A stretch of 64,000 nt of DNA from Methylumidiphilus sp963753955 (GCA_963753955.1 CAVWEM010000011.1:62001-126000); one strand, 5' to 3'. Positions 1-7,388 are shown, counted from the stretch's first letter. The notes: a model not told the origin generated them from the sequence alone. Made by a program: numbers and translations.

Positions 1-2
1 TG

Positions 3-329
3 TGGGATCTAAACACTGGATTCAATATTATAACATCACGTTGGTTCAAATTCTCCCTCCGCTTAAATGTCGCTACGATTTCGCCAGATGGTAAAACTGT
101 ACTTTTAGGCGATAACAAAAACAAAATAATATATGCAAGTATTTTTCAAGGTCAACAAAATGGAAGGAAATGGTATGAAGTAGATGGTAAACCCATAGAG
201 ATTCTTACAGGACACTTTGGAGAGATTTCTTCCTTGGCGTTTTCTCCAGACAGCAAAACCGCACTTTCAGGATCACATGATGGGACAATAAAATATTGGA
301 AACTTTCGGAACCAGGTAGTCCTGAATAG
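3..329 (+). CDS. WD40-repeat protein, C-terminal end (5' end outside window)
   Basis: The frame is open from the window edge to TAG at 327-329. It holds two WD40-like blades: the first contains ISPDGKTVLLGD, and the second reads GHFGEISSLAFSPDSKTALS followed by GSHDGTIKYWKL. WD40 propellers are protein-interaction scaffolds; in bacteria they are often fused to kinases, NACHT or peptidase domains, but the upstream part is not visible, so no function can be given. The gene is AT-rich, lies on the plus strand like the other cassettes, and is followed by a REP-like palindrome and an attC site. It is therefore the last gene of the first visible cassette, and more cassettes or the integrase should lie to the left. 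Confidence 0.8.
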   Translation, partial: WDLNTGFNIITSRWFKFSLRLNVATISPDGKTVLLGDNKNKIIYASIFQGQQNGRKWYEVDGKPIEILTGHFGEISSLAFSPDSKTALSGSHDGTIKYWKLSEPGSPE

Positions 330-375
330 CGAGTGATCTTATGAGTATTCGTATTTCAGCCTTATAGGGCCATAG

Positions 376-400
376 GTTGGGGTGAGGAACGAACCCCAAC
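376..400. repeat. REP-like palindrome
   Basis: Stem GTTGGGGT / ACCCCAAC around the loop GAGGAACGA, between the WD40 gene and attC 1. The same layout (stem, GAGGAACG-type loop) recurs at 1512, 16340 and 23515. No T-run follows, so a terminator role is only possible. Confidence 0.7.
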
Positions 401-419
401 ATTTCCAACCAACAAACTG

Positions 420-515
420 GCCTAACGAATCGTTCCAGCGCACCCGCGCCACGAAGCAACTTGGTGTTTTCGGGTTTCGTGGGGTGGCGCGGGGTGCTGA
501 ACGCGGGCGTTAGGC
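420..515 (+). repeat. integron attC site 1
   Basis: Begins GCCTAAC and ends GTTAGGC. Between them lie long imperfect inverted arms: CAGCGCACCCGCGCCACGAA pairs with TTCGTGGGGTGGCGCGGGG-type sequence near the 3' side. This is the R''-L''-L'-R' layout of an attC site; recombination is expected between G and TTAGGC at 509-515. Near-identity with the other attC sites is typical of sedentary chromosomal integrons. Its left part contains TCGTTCCAGCG, which matches the guide-like sequence inside IS copies A-C. Confidence 0.9.
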
Positions 516-626
516 TTATAACCCAAGCCCGCGTAGTCATGTTTCATTCGGCGGAACCTCTCCGCTTTACGTGTTCCGTATTGTTGCCATGAGTATGACT
601 TGTGCCTGTTAATTGAGGACGCACCT

Positions 627-1499
627 GTGCAAAAAGAGACACATACCATTTTTCTGGGGTCATCGAGCGAATCAAAGAGCATCGCAAGAGAAATTGAGCG
701 GTATATGCACAGTTTGGATTACAAGGTTGACGCTTGGTATCACTGCGGAAGCTGGGTGCCAGGAGGTTCAACGCTTGAATCTCTCGAATCTCGTCTTGAA
801 CAAAGTAATTTCGCAATACTTGTTCTTTCAGATGATGATTTAGTTCAATCTAGAGGTAGTCAACCTAAGTCAGCGCCTCGTGACAATGTAATCTTTGAGT
901 TAGGATTTTTTATGGGGCGATTAGGAAGAAATCGGGCTTTTTTTCTGCACCCTAAAAGTGGCGACTTTAAAATTCCGTCTGACTTGTTTGGAATTGCGGC
1001 TTTTCCTTTTGAAATTGATGGTATAGAAAATCTGGAGAGAATTATTAGCCCAATCTGTACTTCTATAGATCAAGCCATTCGAAAAATTACAAAAAATGAT
1101 CGACACGAGGAGATGACTCCAAAACGGGATATAAAATATAATATTTCGTTTCCAAAAGATAATGAACGAACCAGCCGAAAAAAGGCGCTTATTTCTTGCT
1201 CTGAAATAGTGGTTCTTAAATTTTTTATACGTATTGAAAATGATAATTCAATTACCAATCTGCGTGTGTATTATGATAAGGCAATCAACCTCAAAAAGGC
1301 GGTCTGGACACCGGGCGAAGATAACGGCTCAATGTACTATTGGGCAACACCGAATCAAGTTACACTTATGAAAACTGATGGTTGCATGTTGCCGTTTGAG
1401 TCAAATCACCCCAAGCAGGGAGAATATACGATCAAGCTGGCTGCTTTTTCTGATACGTCAAGAGAATATGAGTTTACTATTGAAGTGGTCGTCAATTGA
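627..1499 (+). CDS. TIR-like domain protein, probable defence NADase effector
   Basis: GTG at 627 is chosen because GAGGA at 615-619 is well spaced from it; TTG at 600 is an alternative. The N-terminal 120 residues look like the TIR-like nucleotide-binding family (PF10137): a first strand with FLGSSSES near residue 10, then RDNVIFELG and FFMGRLGR at about 85-101, where Glu91 in FELG is the expected catalytic residue. This family is known from antiviral systems in which TIR domains consume NAD+. The last ~120 residues form an unrecognised, strand-rich domain that could sense the trigger. No cyclase or Argonaute partner is in the cassette, so it would act alone or with a partner elsewhere. Family assignment is firm; the defence role is inferred. 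Confidence 0.8.
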   Translation: MQKETHTIFLGSSSESKSIAREIERYMHSLDYKVDAWYHCGSWVPGGSTLESLESRLEQSNFAILVLSDDDLVQSRGSQPKSAPRDNVIFELGFFMGRLGRNRAFFLHPKSGDFKIPSDLFGIAAFPFEIDGIENLERIISPICTSIDQAIRKITKNDRHEEMTPKRDIKYNISFPKDNERTSRKKALISCSEIVVLKFFIRIENDNSITNLRVYYDKAINLKKAVWTPGEDNGSMYYWATPNQVTLMKTDGCMLPFESNHPKQGEYTIKLAAFSDTSREYEFTIEVVVN

Positions 1500-1511
1500 A
1501 CAAAGCCCGTA

Positions 1512-1538
1512 GGTTGGGGATGAGGAACGAACCCCAAA
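1512..1538. repeat. REP-like palindrome
   Basis: Stem GGTTGGGG / CCCCAA with a TGAGGAACGAA loop, between the TIR gene and attC 2. Same family as 376-400. Confidence 0.65.
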
Positions 1539-1557
1539 ATTTCTAACCAACCAACTA

Positions 1558-1653
1558 GCCTAACTAATCGATCCAGCGCACCCGCGCCACGAAGCGACTT
1601 GGTGTTTTCGGGTTTCGTGGGGTGGCGCGGGGCGCTGATCGTTGGCGTTAGGC
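1558..1653 (+). repeat. integron attC site 2
   Basis: Starts GCCTAAC, ends GCGTTAGGC, with the same internal arms as attC 1. Its left spacer reads TAATCGATCCAGCGC, so it contains TCGATCCAGCG, the exact variant found in the guide-like sequence of IS copies D and G. Confidence 0.9.
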
Positions 1654-1707
1654 GTATTCGGCAGCGCCTCTTTTCTGCCGCAGACTTACACGATAATCGG
1701 GGGATTT

Positions 1708-2076
1708 ATGGAAGAGAAAGTATTTCTTGAAGAAGGCGGAGTAACAGTAACGAATGCGCGTTTTATAGTACCCGCCCAGACGTATGCAATGAGTGGCATT
1801 ACATCAGTCAAATCTTATGAGAAGAAGCCATCGCGTAGAGGCCCGATCACTCTCATTGTAATTGGTGGAATCGCCGTTCTTTCTGGTAAGGATGCGCTTG
1901 CTGGCGGAATCATCTTGCTTGTTTTAGCACTGCTTTGGTGGGTACTCTCGAAAACCGAATTTCAGGTTAGACTTAGCACTGCTTCCGGTGAAGCTACGGC
2001 ATTAAGAAGCAAGAATTCAAGCTGGATTCGTAGAGTAGTGAATGCGCTAAACGAAGCAATTATTCACCGAGGATAA
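1708..2076 (+). CDS. small membrane protein, DUF6232-like
   Basis: 122 residues from ATG 1708, which follows a GGGGGA ribosome-binding site; an in-frame upstream ATG-like start inside the attC is not needed. The N-terminal part (FLEEGGVTVTNARFIV, then TYAMSGITSVKSYEKKP) resembles the PH-like start of the DUF6232 family. It is followed by one or two membrane segments at roughly residues 48-78 and a short cytoplasmic tail. Function of the family is unknown. It is the first gene of its cassette and runs almost directly into the zinc-ribbon gene downstream (4-base gap), so the two are probably translated from one message. Confidence 0.7.
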   Translation: MEEKVFLEEGGVTVTNARFIVPAQTYAMSGITSVKSYEKKPSRRGPITLIVIGGIAVLSGKDALAGGIILLVLALLWWVLSKTEFQVRLSTASGEATALRSKNSSWIRRVVNALNEAIIHRG

Positions 2077-2080
2077 GCTT

Positions 2081-2227
2081 GTGAGAAAAGCAAAACATAT
2101 TCTGTGGGCGTTCATGTCAGATATTAAAGTAAGATGTTCAAAATGTGGTCATGAATTCTGGATGAGTGAATACAAAAATGTATCTTGTCCAAAATGTGGC
2201 TCGGTCATAAAAGGGCCAAAAGCTTAA
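2081..2227 (+). CDS. 48-residue zinc-ribbon protein
   Basis: GTG at 2081 sits 7 bases after GAGGA (2069-2073); ATG at 2114 would give a 37-residue form. Two CxxC pairs, CSKC and CPKC, are spaced 16 residues apart and flank an aromatic segment, as in a single zinc ribbon. It ends with a Lys-rich tail. Too small for any further claim; the cassette setting and good start signal argue that it is real. It may bind nucleic acid or the membrane protein encoded just upstream. Confidence 0.6.
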   Translation: MRKAKHILWAFMSDIKVRCSKCGHEFWMSEYKNVSCPKCGSVIKGPKA

Positions 2228-2247
2228 GCCAAATAGCCGCAGCCAAG

Positions 2248-2275
2248 GTTGGATAGCGGATTTATCGTTATCCGA
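2248..2275. repeat. REP-like palindrome
   Basis: Stem GTTGGATAGCG / CGTTATCCGAC with a short loop, followed by ATTTC like several others in the array. Lies between the zinc-ribbon gene and attC 3. Confidence 0.6.
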
Positions 2276-2295
2276 CATTTCTGCTTAATATACTC

Positions 2296-2392
2296 GCCTA
2301 ACAATCCGAATCCAGCGCACCCGCGCCACGAAGCGCCTTGGTGTTTTCAGGTTTCGTGGGGTGGCGCGGGGCGCTGATCGTGGGCGTTAGGC
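2296..2392 (+). repeat. integron attC site 3
   Basis: GCCTAAC at 2296, GTTAGGC at 2386-2392, internal arms as in attC 1. Spacer after the first box is AATCCGA, then ATCCAGCGC. Confidence 0.9.
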
Positions 2393-2451
2393 AGAGATGG
2401 CGTTGTTGAGACACATGGACGCAAGAGAATCAAAAACGAGGAGTAACAAAT

Positions 2452-3405
2452 TTGCAGAACATGGAGAAATATTTCGGCTTCAGAGTTCGTGTTAGCGACT
2501 TTTTGGAACCAGAAGACTATAGCGTAATTAGAGATCAGGTTTCTGACTTGCTGGCACGAGGCAAGGAATCAGAAACACAATATCGCGTCTACTTGCATCA
2601 ACTTGTACTAGACGCACGAGAATCTCAATTTGGAATTGGCGGTGGCCTTGCCGGAAGAATCAATAGCGTACGCCTTTGTTTCTCAATAAATGCAAAGCAA
2701 CGCAGGACTGGCGATATAAAGTTCATGAACTACCGATTCGAGAAGGAACTTCACGAAGAAGTAGTGCATCAATATTTTTCAAATCAGATTTTATATACAC
2801 TTACACCAAAATATTTCGAAGATAGAGGATACTTTCAGAACACCCTCATAACTCTCGTCCGAATTGGAATGCGAGACGACCATAAAAAAATAAAGATACG
2901 TGTCTCTGTCGAGCCAAGCCCCTTCCTACTGGAGCGACTTGCACGAAAAGAAAAAGCGGATGTAGAAACAAACCTAGATATCGATTTCCGGAAAGCAAGA
3001 GAATTCAACCGCCAAACACGCATTTTCCTTACCCCACCGGAGCAATCAATGACCCCTGATAAAAAACCTGACAATCCTTCGCGCATATCAATCGTTGCGC
3101 AAAATATTGGTGCAGTAGTAACGGACCCGAACGCTCCAACAAATGTAAATTTCGCAGAAAATCCCATAGTTCGAGATCACTTGTTACATGAGCTTCGACT
3201 GACTTCCAAATCTCTTCGCGACGACCCCCCGCCCGGCCTCGTTGCCAAGGACTTAGAAGTCATCGATGCTGTCATAATAGAAGCTCCGACTGACAAGACC
3301 GCCTTAGATAAACTAATAAGTGTCGGCAAATGGTTGGGAACTCGTGCTGAGAAACTTGGAATGACTTTGCTTGCCGAGTATCTCAAACAGCAGGCCGGGC
3401 TATAA
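2452..3405 (+). CDS. hypothetical cassette protein, 317 aa
   Basis: TTG at 2452 lies 8 bases after GAGGAG (2438-2443); ATG 2461 is an alternative three codons in. I do not recognise the family. The first ~200 residues are mixed alpha/beta, charged and without signal peptide or membrane segment. A Pro/Asp-rich linker near 200-225 leads to the segment SRISIVAQNIGAVVTDPNAP, and the last ~95 residues look helical, ending GKWLGTRAEKLG. Helical C-terminal modules after a low-complexity linker are common in bacterial effector and defence proteins, but that is only analogy. It is alone in its cassette between attC 3 and attC 4. Confidence 0.7.
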   Translation: MQNMEKYFGFRVRVSDFLEPEDYSVIRDQVSDLLARGKESETQYRVYLHQLVLDARESQFGIGGGLAGRINSVRLCFSINAKQRRTGDIKFMNYRFEKELHEEVVHQYFSNQILYTLTPKYFEDRGYFQNTLITLVRIGMRDDHKKIKIRVSVEPSPFLLERLARKEKADVETNLDIDFRKAREFNRQTRIFLTPPEQSMTPDKKPDNPSRISIVAQNIGAVVTDPNAPTNVNFAENPIVRDHLLHELRLTSKSLRDDPPPGLVAKDLEVIDAVIIEAPTDKTALDKLISVGKWLGTRAEKLGMTLLAEYLKQQAGL

Positions 3406-3418
3406 TGCAGTGTCGTAG

Positions 3419-3445
3419 GGTGCGGACGGCTTCATCGTGCGCACC
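3419..3445. repeat. REP-like palindrome
   Basis: Stem GGTGCG / CGCACC, between the 317-aa gene and attC 4, followed by AATTCC. Confidence 0.5.
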
Positions 3446-3454
3446 AATTCCAAA

Positions 3455-3545
3455 GCCTAACAGTCCAGCGCACCCGCGCCACGAAGCGATTAAGTGTTTT
3501 CAGGTTTCGCGGGGTGGCGCGGGGCGCTGATCGTGGGCGTTAGGC
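3455..3545 (+). repeat. integron attC site 4
   Basis: GCCTAAC at 3455 and GTTAGGC at 3539-3545. The spacer after the first box is shortest here (AG, then TCCAGCGC), which makes this a 91-bp site. Confidence 0.9.
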
Positions 3546-3606
3546 CATGTAACGCGCCCTCAGTGCGTGGCCTTGTATTTTCGCAGGGCATTGCAAGGAG
3601 AGATAT

Positions 3607-3963
3607 ATGAAAAAAATTGCTCAAGCAGTTATCGGAATTGCACTTTTTATTAGTATTACTGCATATGGCGCAGAGGGTCCACCTACGTCAGTTGTCGATA
3701 ATCTTGTCGCAAATCCGATTTCCTTATTAGTCATCGCAATAATCGTCTTTCTGTTATTTCGGGAAGTCATCTGTTGGTACTGGAAAATCAATCGCAACAT
3801 AGCGCTACTCACAGAGATTCGAGACCTTCTTGCTGGGAAGGAAAATTCGCAAATGGGGGCGGCTGCAGCTAAACAACCGGATCAGCAAGCTGATAAAAAA
3901 GCACACGAAGTGTTGCGCCATCACTGGGGCAATGTTGGCGCTGATGAAGACCAAACAAATTGA
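3607..3963 (+). CDS. small two-helix membrane protein, 118 aa
   Basis: Start ATG 3607 follows GGAGAG. Residues 5-22 form a hydrophobic segment that may be a cleaved signal (SITAYGAEG), and residues 38-57 form a second segment (LLVIAIIVFLLFREVI). The remaining 60 residues are polar, Gln/Lys-rich and end in DEDQTN. No family recognised. It shares its cassette with the toxin-antitoxin pair that follows; no attC lies between them, so either this is a multi-gene cassette or an attC was lost. Confidence 0.65.
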   Translation: MKKIAQAVIGIALFISITAYGAEGPPTSVVDNLVANPISLLVIAIIVFLLFREVICWYWKINRNIALLTEIRDLLAGKENSQMGAAAAKQPDQQADKKAHEVLRHHWGNVGADEDQTN

Positions 3964-3970
3964 CTAATCG

Positions 3971-3997
3971 GGTAGCCCGGTAGCCCGGTAGCCCGGC
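3971..3997. repeat. short tandem repeat GTAGCCCG x3
   Basis: Three direct copies of the 8-mer GTAGCCCG between the 118-aa gene and the antitoxin. No other feature in this gap. Confidence 0.7.
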
Positions 3998-4023
3998 AAA
4001 ATTATTTACAAAGGTAAATCAAC

Positions 4024-4242
4024 ATGCCAAACCGCTTTGAAAAAGTCATCCAACAAGCCTCCACTTTGCCTGTCGAGATTCAGGATGAAATAGTTGAGCA
4101 ATGGATGGAAGATATTGAAAATGAAATGAACTGGCAGAAAACTTTGCAACAGCCGCAAGAGCGGTTGTCCGATCTAGCGCGGGAAGCTTTACGCCAGTCT
4201 GCACAAGGTAAAACACTGGCAAAAGGTTTCGATGAAATCTGA
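4024..4242 (+). CDS. antitoxin of a RelE/ParE-type pair
   Basis: 72 residues, rich in Glu/Gln. The pattern LPVEIQDEIVEQWMEDIENE followed by RLSDLAREALRQ and GKT is that of the small antitoxins paired with RelE/ParE-like toxins in many cyanobacteria and proteobacteria. Its 3' end overlaps the toxin start by 11 bases, which fits coupled translation. It should bind and neutralise the downstream toxin, and probably represses its own promoter. Pair assignment rests mainly on gene order and the toxin sequence. Confidence 0.75.
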   Translation: MPNRFEKVIQQASTLPVEIQDEIVEQWMEDIENEMNWQKTLQQPQERLSDLAREALRQSAQGKTLAKGFDEI

Positions 4243-4504
4243 ACTAACCCAGGAGTTTTTGGATCGGTTCCGAAATTTGCCGGAGCGAGTCAAGCAAACC
4301 GCTAGAAAAAACTACCGTTTATGGAAGCAGAACCCTCGCCATCCCGGCGTAGAATTCAAAAAGCTGAATACTTCCATGCCGGTTTATTCGGTACGGGCTG
4401 GTATCGGTTGGCGGGCGGTAGGGGTTATGAAGGATTCCGACACCATCGTGTGGTTCTGGATTGGCCCACACAGCGAATACGATAAGTTACTAAAAAACCT
4501 ATGA
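4232..4504 (+). CDS. RelE/ParE-superfamily toxin
   Basis: 90 residues. Helical N-terminus (LTQEFLDRFRNLPERVKQTA), then KNYRLWKQNPRHPGVEFKKL, a beta segment VYSVRAGIGWRAVGV, and the C-terminal FWIGPHSEYDKLL. This is the RelE/ParE fold order, with the conserved R and the terminal H-xx-YDxL motif. Such toxins cut mRNA at the ribosome or poison gyrase; which applies here cannot be read from sequence. Toxin-antitoxin pairs are common in chromosomal integrons, where they are thought to stabilise the array. Confidence 0.8.
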   Translation: MKSELTQEFLDRFRNLPERVKQTARKNYRLWKQNPRHPGVEFKKLNTSMPVYSVRAGIGWRAVGVMKDSDTIVWFWIGPHSEYDKLLKNL

Positions 4505-4510
4505 AAGCGG

Positions 4511-4540
4511 GGTTGGGCAACGGCCCTATCGTTGCCCGAT
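4511..4540. repeat. REP-like palindrome
   Basis: Stem GGGCAACG / CGTTGCCC with loop GCCCTAT, followed by ATATTTCC. Close relative at 6406-6434. Confidence 0.7.
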
Positions 4541-4559
4541 ATTTCCATTTAACATCCTG

Positions 4560-4572
4560 GCCTAACCGTCCG
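4560..4572 (+). repeat. attC site 5, left fragment
   Basis: GCCTAAC at 4560-4566 plus CGTCCG, after which IS copy A begins. The right part of the same attC resumes at 6026. Confidence 0.85.
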
Positions 4573-4599
4573 TATATGGACTCCTCCCTATTCGCAAGT

Positions 4600-4857
4600 G
4601 GGATCTCTTCAATCGGACGCTTTTAAGGTCAGTTGCAGTCGTATATCCGGCCTTGTTGAAGGATATGCCTCCGGGCCTTCATGGAATCCGCGTACTGGGT
4701 GCCTATCGTTCCAGCGGCTTTTTGGCCGGGCGAGTTATCGGCTTTTCCCCGTACCGGTCCGACCTGTTGCGCCATGACTGTCGAGTCTCTCGCTCGCAAA
4801 CCTGGTTGGGAACTCGGTGTTTAATCGTTTACAAATAAGCTCAGGCGGCCATCGTGT
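4600..4857 (-). ncRNA. candidate bridge RNA (seekRNA) region, copy A
   Basis: The noncoding end downstream of the transposase, which is where IS1111-group elements encode the RNA that guides target choice. Positions 4701-4716 read GCCTATCGTTCCAGCG on the plus strand. Removing ACGAA from attC 1 (GCCTAACGAATCGTTCCAGCGC) gives the same 16 bases, so this is a good candidate for the target-binding loop. CGTATATCC at 4640-4648 resembles the element's own left edge (CGTATATGG) and may belong to the donor loop. RNA ends are not visible from sequence alone. Confidence 0.6.
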
Positions 4858-5931
4858 TTAAGCAGCCTGCGATGCCGCCGCCTTCGGCAAGTCCGGGACA
4901 AAGTCGCCGTCGAACTCGCGCCCCTGCCGGACGACGGCGAACGCGATGCGGGCCAGCTTGTTGGCCAGCGCGGTGGCGGCCTTGTTGTGGCCGACGCGGG
5001 CGGCCAGCTCGACCGCCCAGCGTTGCAGCCGGGTCAGCGCCTTGCCGGCGGCGAGCTTCACCATGGCGGCGTTGAGCGCCGACCTCGCGCCATGGACGAG
5101 CAGGGTGCGCAGGTACGGGTCGCCGCGCTTGCTGATCCTGCCGAGCTTGCGCTTGAAGCCGCTGCTGGACTCCTTCGGCGTCAGGCCGAGCCAGGCGGCG
5201 AGGTGCCGCCCGTCGCGGAACGCCTCCATGCCGCCGACGGCGGCGACCAGGGCGGTGGCGGTCAGCAGCCCGATGCCCGGCACGGCCATCAGCTTTTGCG
5301 CGGCGGGCCGCTGCTTCGCCTCCTGCCGCAACTGCTTTTCCAGCTTTTCGACGCGGGCCTCAAGCTCGGCGATCTCCGCCATGACCTCGGACAGGGCCGT
5401 GCGCAAGGCGGGCGGGATTTTGCTTTCCTCGTCGGCCAGCCAGCCCGGCACCCGCCCCATCACCGCCGAGGGGCCTTGCGGCAGGTCGAAGCCGAACTCG
5501 CGCAGCAGGCCGCGCACCTCGTTGATCCGCGCCGTGCGCGTCGCCATCCAGCCGCTGCGGACGCGGTGCAGCCCCTGCAAGGCCTGCTGGCCTTCGGACT
5601 TGACCGGCACCGGCAGGATGTCGCCGCAGCGGTCGGCCTCCAACAGCGCGGAAGCGTCGGCGCGGTCGGTTTTGTTGCGGCGCACATAAGGCCGCACATG
5701 CTGTGGCGGCAACAGTTTGACTTCATGGCCCAGCGCCTGGAACGTCCGCGCCCAATAATGCGCCGTGCCGCAGGCCTCCATGACGATCCGGCACGGCGGG
5801 CGGTTGACGAAGAAGCGGGAAAAGGCCTCCCGCGACAGGCGCTTGCGCTCGGTGACGCGCCCCTGGCCGTCCGAGACCGCCAGTTCAAAAACTGACTTTG
5901 CCAAATCGACCGCAACGGTGGTAGTGTTCAT
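4858..5931 (-). CDS. IS110-family (IS1111 group) transposase, copy A
   Basis: 357 residues, full length. An N-terminal DEDD RuvC-like domain has Asp9 (VAVDLAK), Glu52 (VMEACG), Asp89 and Asp92 (KTDRADA). Next is a coiled-coil segment near 185-205, then the C-terminal Transposase_20 domain with VPGIGLLTATAL at 217-228 and the Ser-rich KESSSGFKRKLG near 253-264 that holds the expected catalytic serine. It acts with a guide RNA to join the circular element to attC. The protein is identical to those of copies B and C. The large plus-strand open frames over it are GC-driven shadows. Confidence 0.95.
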   Translation of the reverse strand: MNTTTVAVDLAKSVFELAVSDGQGRVTERKRLSREAFSRFFVNRPPCRIVMEACGTAHYWARTFQALGHEVKLLPPQHVRPYVRRNKTDRADASALLEADRCGDILPVPVKSEGQQALQGLHRVRSGWMATRTARINEVRGLLREFGFDLPQGPSAVMGRVPGWLADEESKIPPALRTALSEVMAEIAELEARVEKLEKQLRQEAKQRPAAQKLMAVPGIGLLTATALVAAVGGMEAFRDGRHLAAWLGLTPKESSSGFKRKLGRISKRGDPYLRTLLVHGARSALNAAMVKLAAGKALTRLQRWAVELAARVGHNKAATALANKLARIAFAVVRQGREFDGDFVPDLPKAAASQAA

Positions 5932-6025
5932 GTTCTGGACTCCTCTGGCTCGTGAATGGGTTTTTCAGACCCTCCATTCTGGCACTTCAGATGCCGATTT
6001 AGGGGCGGGAGGAGTCCATCCCATC

Positions 6026-6109
6026 ATTCCAGCGCACCCGCGCCACGAAGCGGCTTGGTGTTTTCAGGTTTCGTGGGGTGGCGCGGGGCGCTGAACGCGG
6101 GCGTTAGGC
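6026..6109 (+). repeat. attC site 5, right part
   Basis: ATTCCAGCGCACCC onward with both inner arms and GTTAGGC at 6103-6109. With 4560-4572 it makes one attC of about 97 bp. The IS separates the first box from the stem, so the upstream cassette should be blocked from excision unless the IS leaves. Confidence 0.9.
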
Positions 6110-6170
6110 AGCATGAACTTCTCCCCGGCTTTTGCTGCCTTCGATTATCGGGGAACGGGAGTAAACCGCT

Positions 6171-6389
6171 ATGACGCAAAGCAAAGAAGAGTATTATCAC
6201 AATAAAGGCGAGCAAGACAGGTCAGATAAAGCACACGACCACAAAGTCGGGCATTTCCAACCTCCGCACGGCATTATTGACGAATTAACAACCTGGGACA
6301 AAGACAAAAGAGAGGAACAAATCAAGGAGAACGAGGCTTATAAAGAAGGCTGGAGAAACACGGACGATCAAATCGAGAAGAACAAATAA
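6171..6389 (+). CDS. hydrophilic small protein, 72 aa
   Basis: ATG 6171 follows GGGAG at a suitable distance. The protein is very rich in Lys, Glu, Asp, His and Asn, with no membrane segment or signal; segments such as KGEQDRSDKAHDHKVGHFQP and WDKDKREEQIKENEAYKEGW look disordered or helical. It is not recognised. It is the first gene after attC 5 and shares a cassette with the PIN toxin pair. Confidence 0.55.
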   Translation: MTQSKEEYYHNKGEQDRSDKAHDHKVGHFQPPHGIIDELTTWDKDKREEQIKENEAYKEGWRNTDDQIEKNK

Positions 6390-6405
6390 CCGGGCAGCCG
6401 GATAG

Positions 6406-6434
6406 GTCGGGCAACGGCTCTATCGTTGCCCGAC
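6406..6434. repeat. REP-like palindrome
   Basis: Perfect 11-bp arms GTCGGGCAACG / CGTTGCCCGAC around GCTCTAT, followed by ATTTTC. It could also serve as a terminator for the 72-aa gene. Confidence 0.7.
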
Positions 6435-6477
6435 ATTTTCACTCAAAGCGACACAAAATTAACGCGCATAGTAAGAT

Positions 6478-6939
6478 ATGAGAATTTATGCGGATACATC
6501 GGTTTTTGGCGGGGTGTTTGATGAAGAGTTTGCCGAACCGACTAAGAAATTTTTTTCTGAAATAGATGCTGGACGGTTTACGATTGTCACATCTGCTATT
6601 GTCGAAGCAGAAATAGAGCCAGCACCTCAGAAGATTCGTGATTTTTTTGCCCATTACGAAGCGGTTGCTGAAATCGCTCAAGTCACTCAAGAAATGCTTT
6701 TGCTTCAGCAGCAATATATCAAGTCAGGTGTCGTTACTCCAAAATCTGCCGAAGATGCTTTGCATGTCGCAATTGCCACAGTAACTCAATGCAATCTTAT
6801 CGTAAGCTGGAATTTTAAGCATATTGTGCATTTCGACAAAATTCCCAAATATAATGCGGTGAATACACTTAACGGCTACGGCCAGATTGGCATTTATTCT
6901 CCATTGGAGGTTATTACTTATGACGGCGATGATTCGTGA
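6478..6939 (+). CDS. PIN-domain toxin
   Basis: 153 residues starting at ATG 6478. PIN signature: Asp6 in MRIYADTS, acidic residues at IVEAEIE (41-47), AEDALHVAIA at 91-100 with Asp93, and SWNFKHIV at 110-117, the variant typical of one VapC-like group. PIN toxins are metal-dependent RNases that cut tRNA or rRNA. The partner gene overlaps its 3' end by 20 bases. Length and all main motifs are complete, so it is likely active. Confidence 0.85.
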   Translation: MRIYADTSVFGGVFDEEFAEPTKKFFSEIDAGRFTIVTSAIVEAEIEPAPQKIRDFFAHYEAVAEIAQVTQEMLLLQQQYIKSGVVTPKSAEDALHVAIATVTQCNLIVSWNFKHIVHFDKIPKYNAVNTLNGYGQIGIYSPLEVITYDGDDS

Positions 6940-7096
6940 ACCTGAATGCGTCGCGCTAAAACGGCGTGGCGCTGAACATGTTGCAAAGTTAATAGCAGGC
7001 ATGTCCTTACAAGAGCAATTAGAGTTTTGGCGGAAACGAACTCAAGCCATGTTGGTTCGCCAGCATGAATCGCATCAAAGAAAAGCAGTTGCCTAA
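6920..7096 (+). CDS. antitoxin partner of the PIN toxin
   Basis: 58 residues from ATG 6920, preceded by GGAGG at 6906-6910; the longer frame from 6887 would lie wholly inside the toxin gene. Helical and charged (KRRGAEHVAKLI, then LQEQLEFWRKRTQAML), as in the short proteins that follow this PIN group. The toxin-first order and the overlap suggest coupled translation. Its TAA stop (7094-7096) lies inside the GCCTAAC box of attC 6, so the coding end is shared with the recombination site. Confidence 0.7.
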   Translation: MTAMIREPECVALKRRGAEHVAKLIAGMSLQEQLEFWRKRTQAMLVRQHESHQRKAVA

Positions 7097-7103
7097 CAAA
7101 CCG
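7091..7103 (+). repeat. attC site 6, left fragment
   Basis: GCCTAAC at 7091-7097 plus AAACCG, then IS copy B. Continues at 8557. Confidence 0.85.
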
Positions 7104-7130
7104 TATATGGACTCCTCCCTATTCGCAAGT

Positions 7131-7388
7131 GGGATCTCTTCAATCGGACGCTTTTAAGGTCAGTTGCAGTCGTATATCCGGCCTTGTTGAAGGATATGCC
7201 TCCGGGCCTTCATGGAATCCGCGTACTGGGTGCCTATCGTTCCAGCGGCTTTTTGGCCGGGCGAGTTATCGGCTTTTCCCCGTACCGGTCCGACCTGTTG
7301 CGCCATGACTGTCGAGTCTCTCGCTCGCAAACCTGGTTGGGAACTCGGTGTTTAATCGTTTACAAATAAGCTCAGGCGGCCATCGTGT
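7131..7388 (-). ncRNA. candidate bridge RNA region, copy B
   Basis: Same sequence as in copy A; guide-like GCCTATCGTTCCAGCG at 7232-7247. Confidence 0.6.

Larger units (their letters stand above)
4573..6025 (-). mobile_element. attC-targeting IS1111-group element, copy A
   Basis: 1453 bp inserted inside attC 5. Perfect 13-bp subterminal inverted repeats: ATGGACTCCTCCC at 4576-4588 and its complement at 6007-6019, with 3 and 6 bases outside them. Subterminal repeats, a DEDD transposase and no clear target duplication are the marks of the IS1111 group of IS110. The exact outer ends were set by comparing seven copies; they are uncertain by one or two bases. The element looks identical to copies B and C, so these are recent. 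Its transposase is opposite to the cassette genes in every copy, as expected when a directional target is read. Confidence 0.9.

Noticed and set aside
4946..5895. Long plus-strand open frames (247 and 302 codons) over each transposase gene
   Set aside because: They mirror the GC-rich minus-strand transposase; low-complexity Ala/Arg/Gly text with no family features. The same applies at 7477-8426, 11094-12043, 14081-15090 and 20127-21421.
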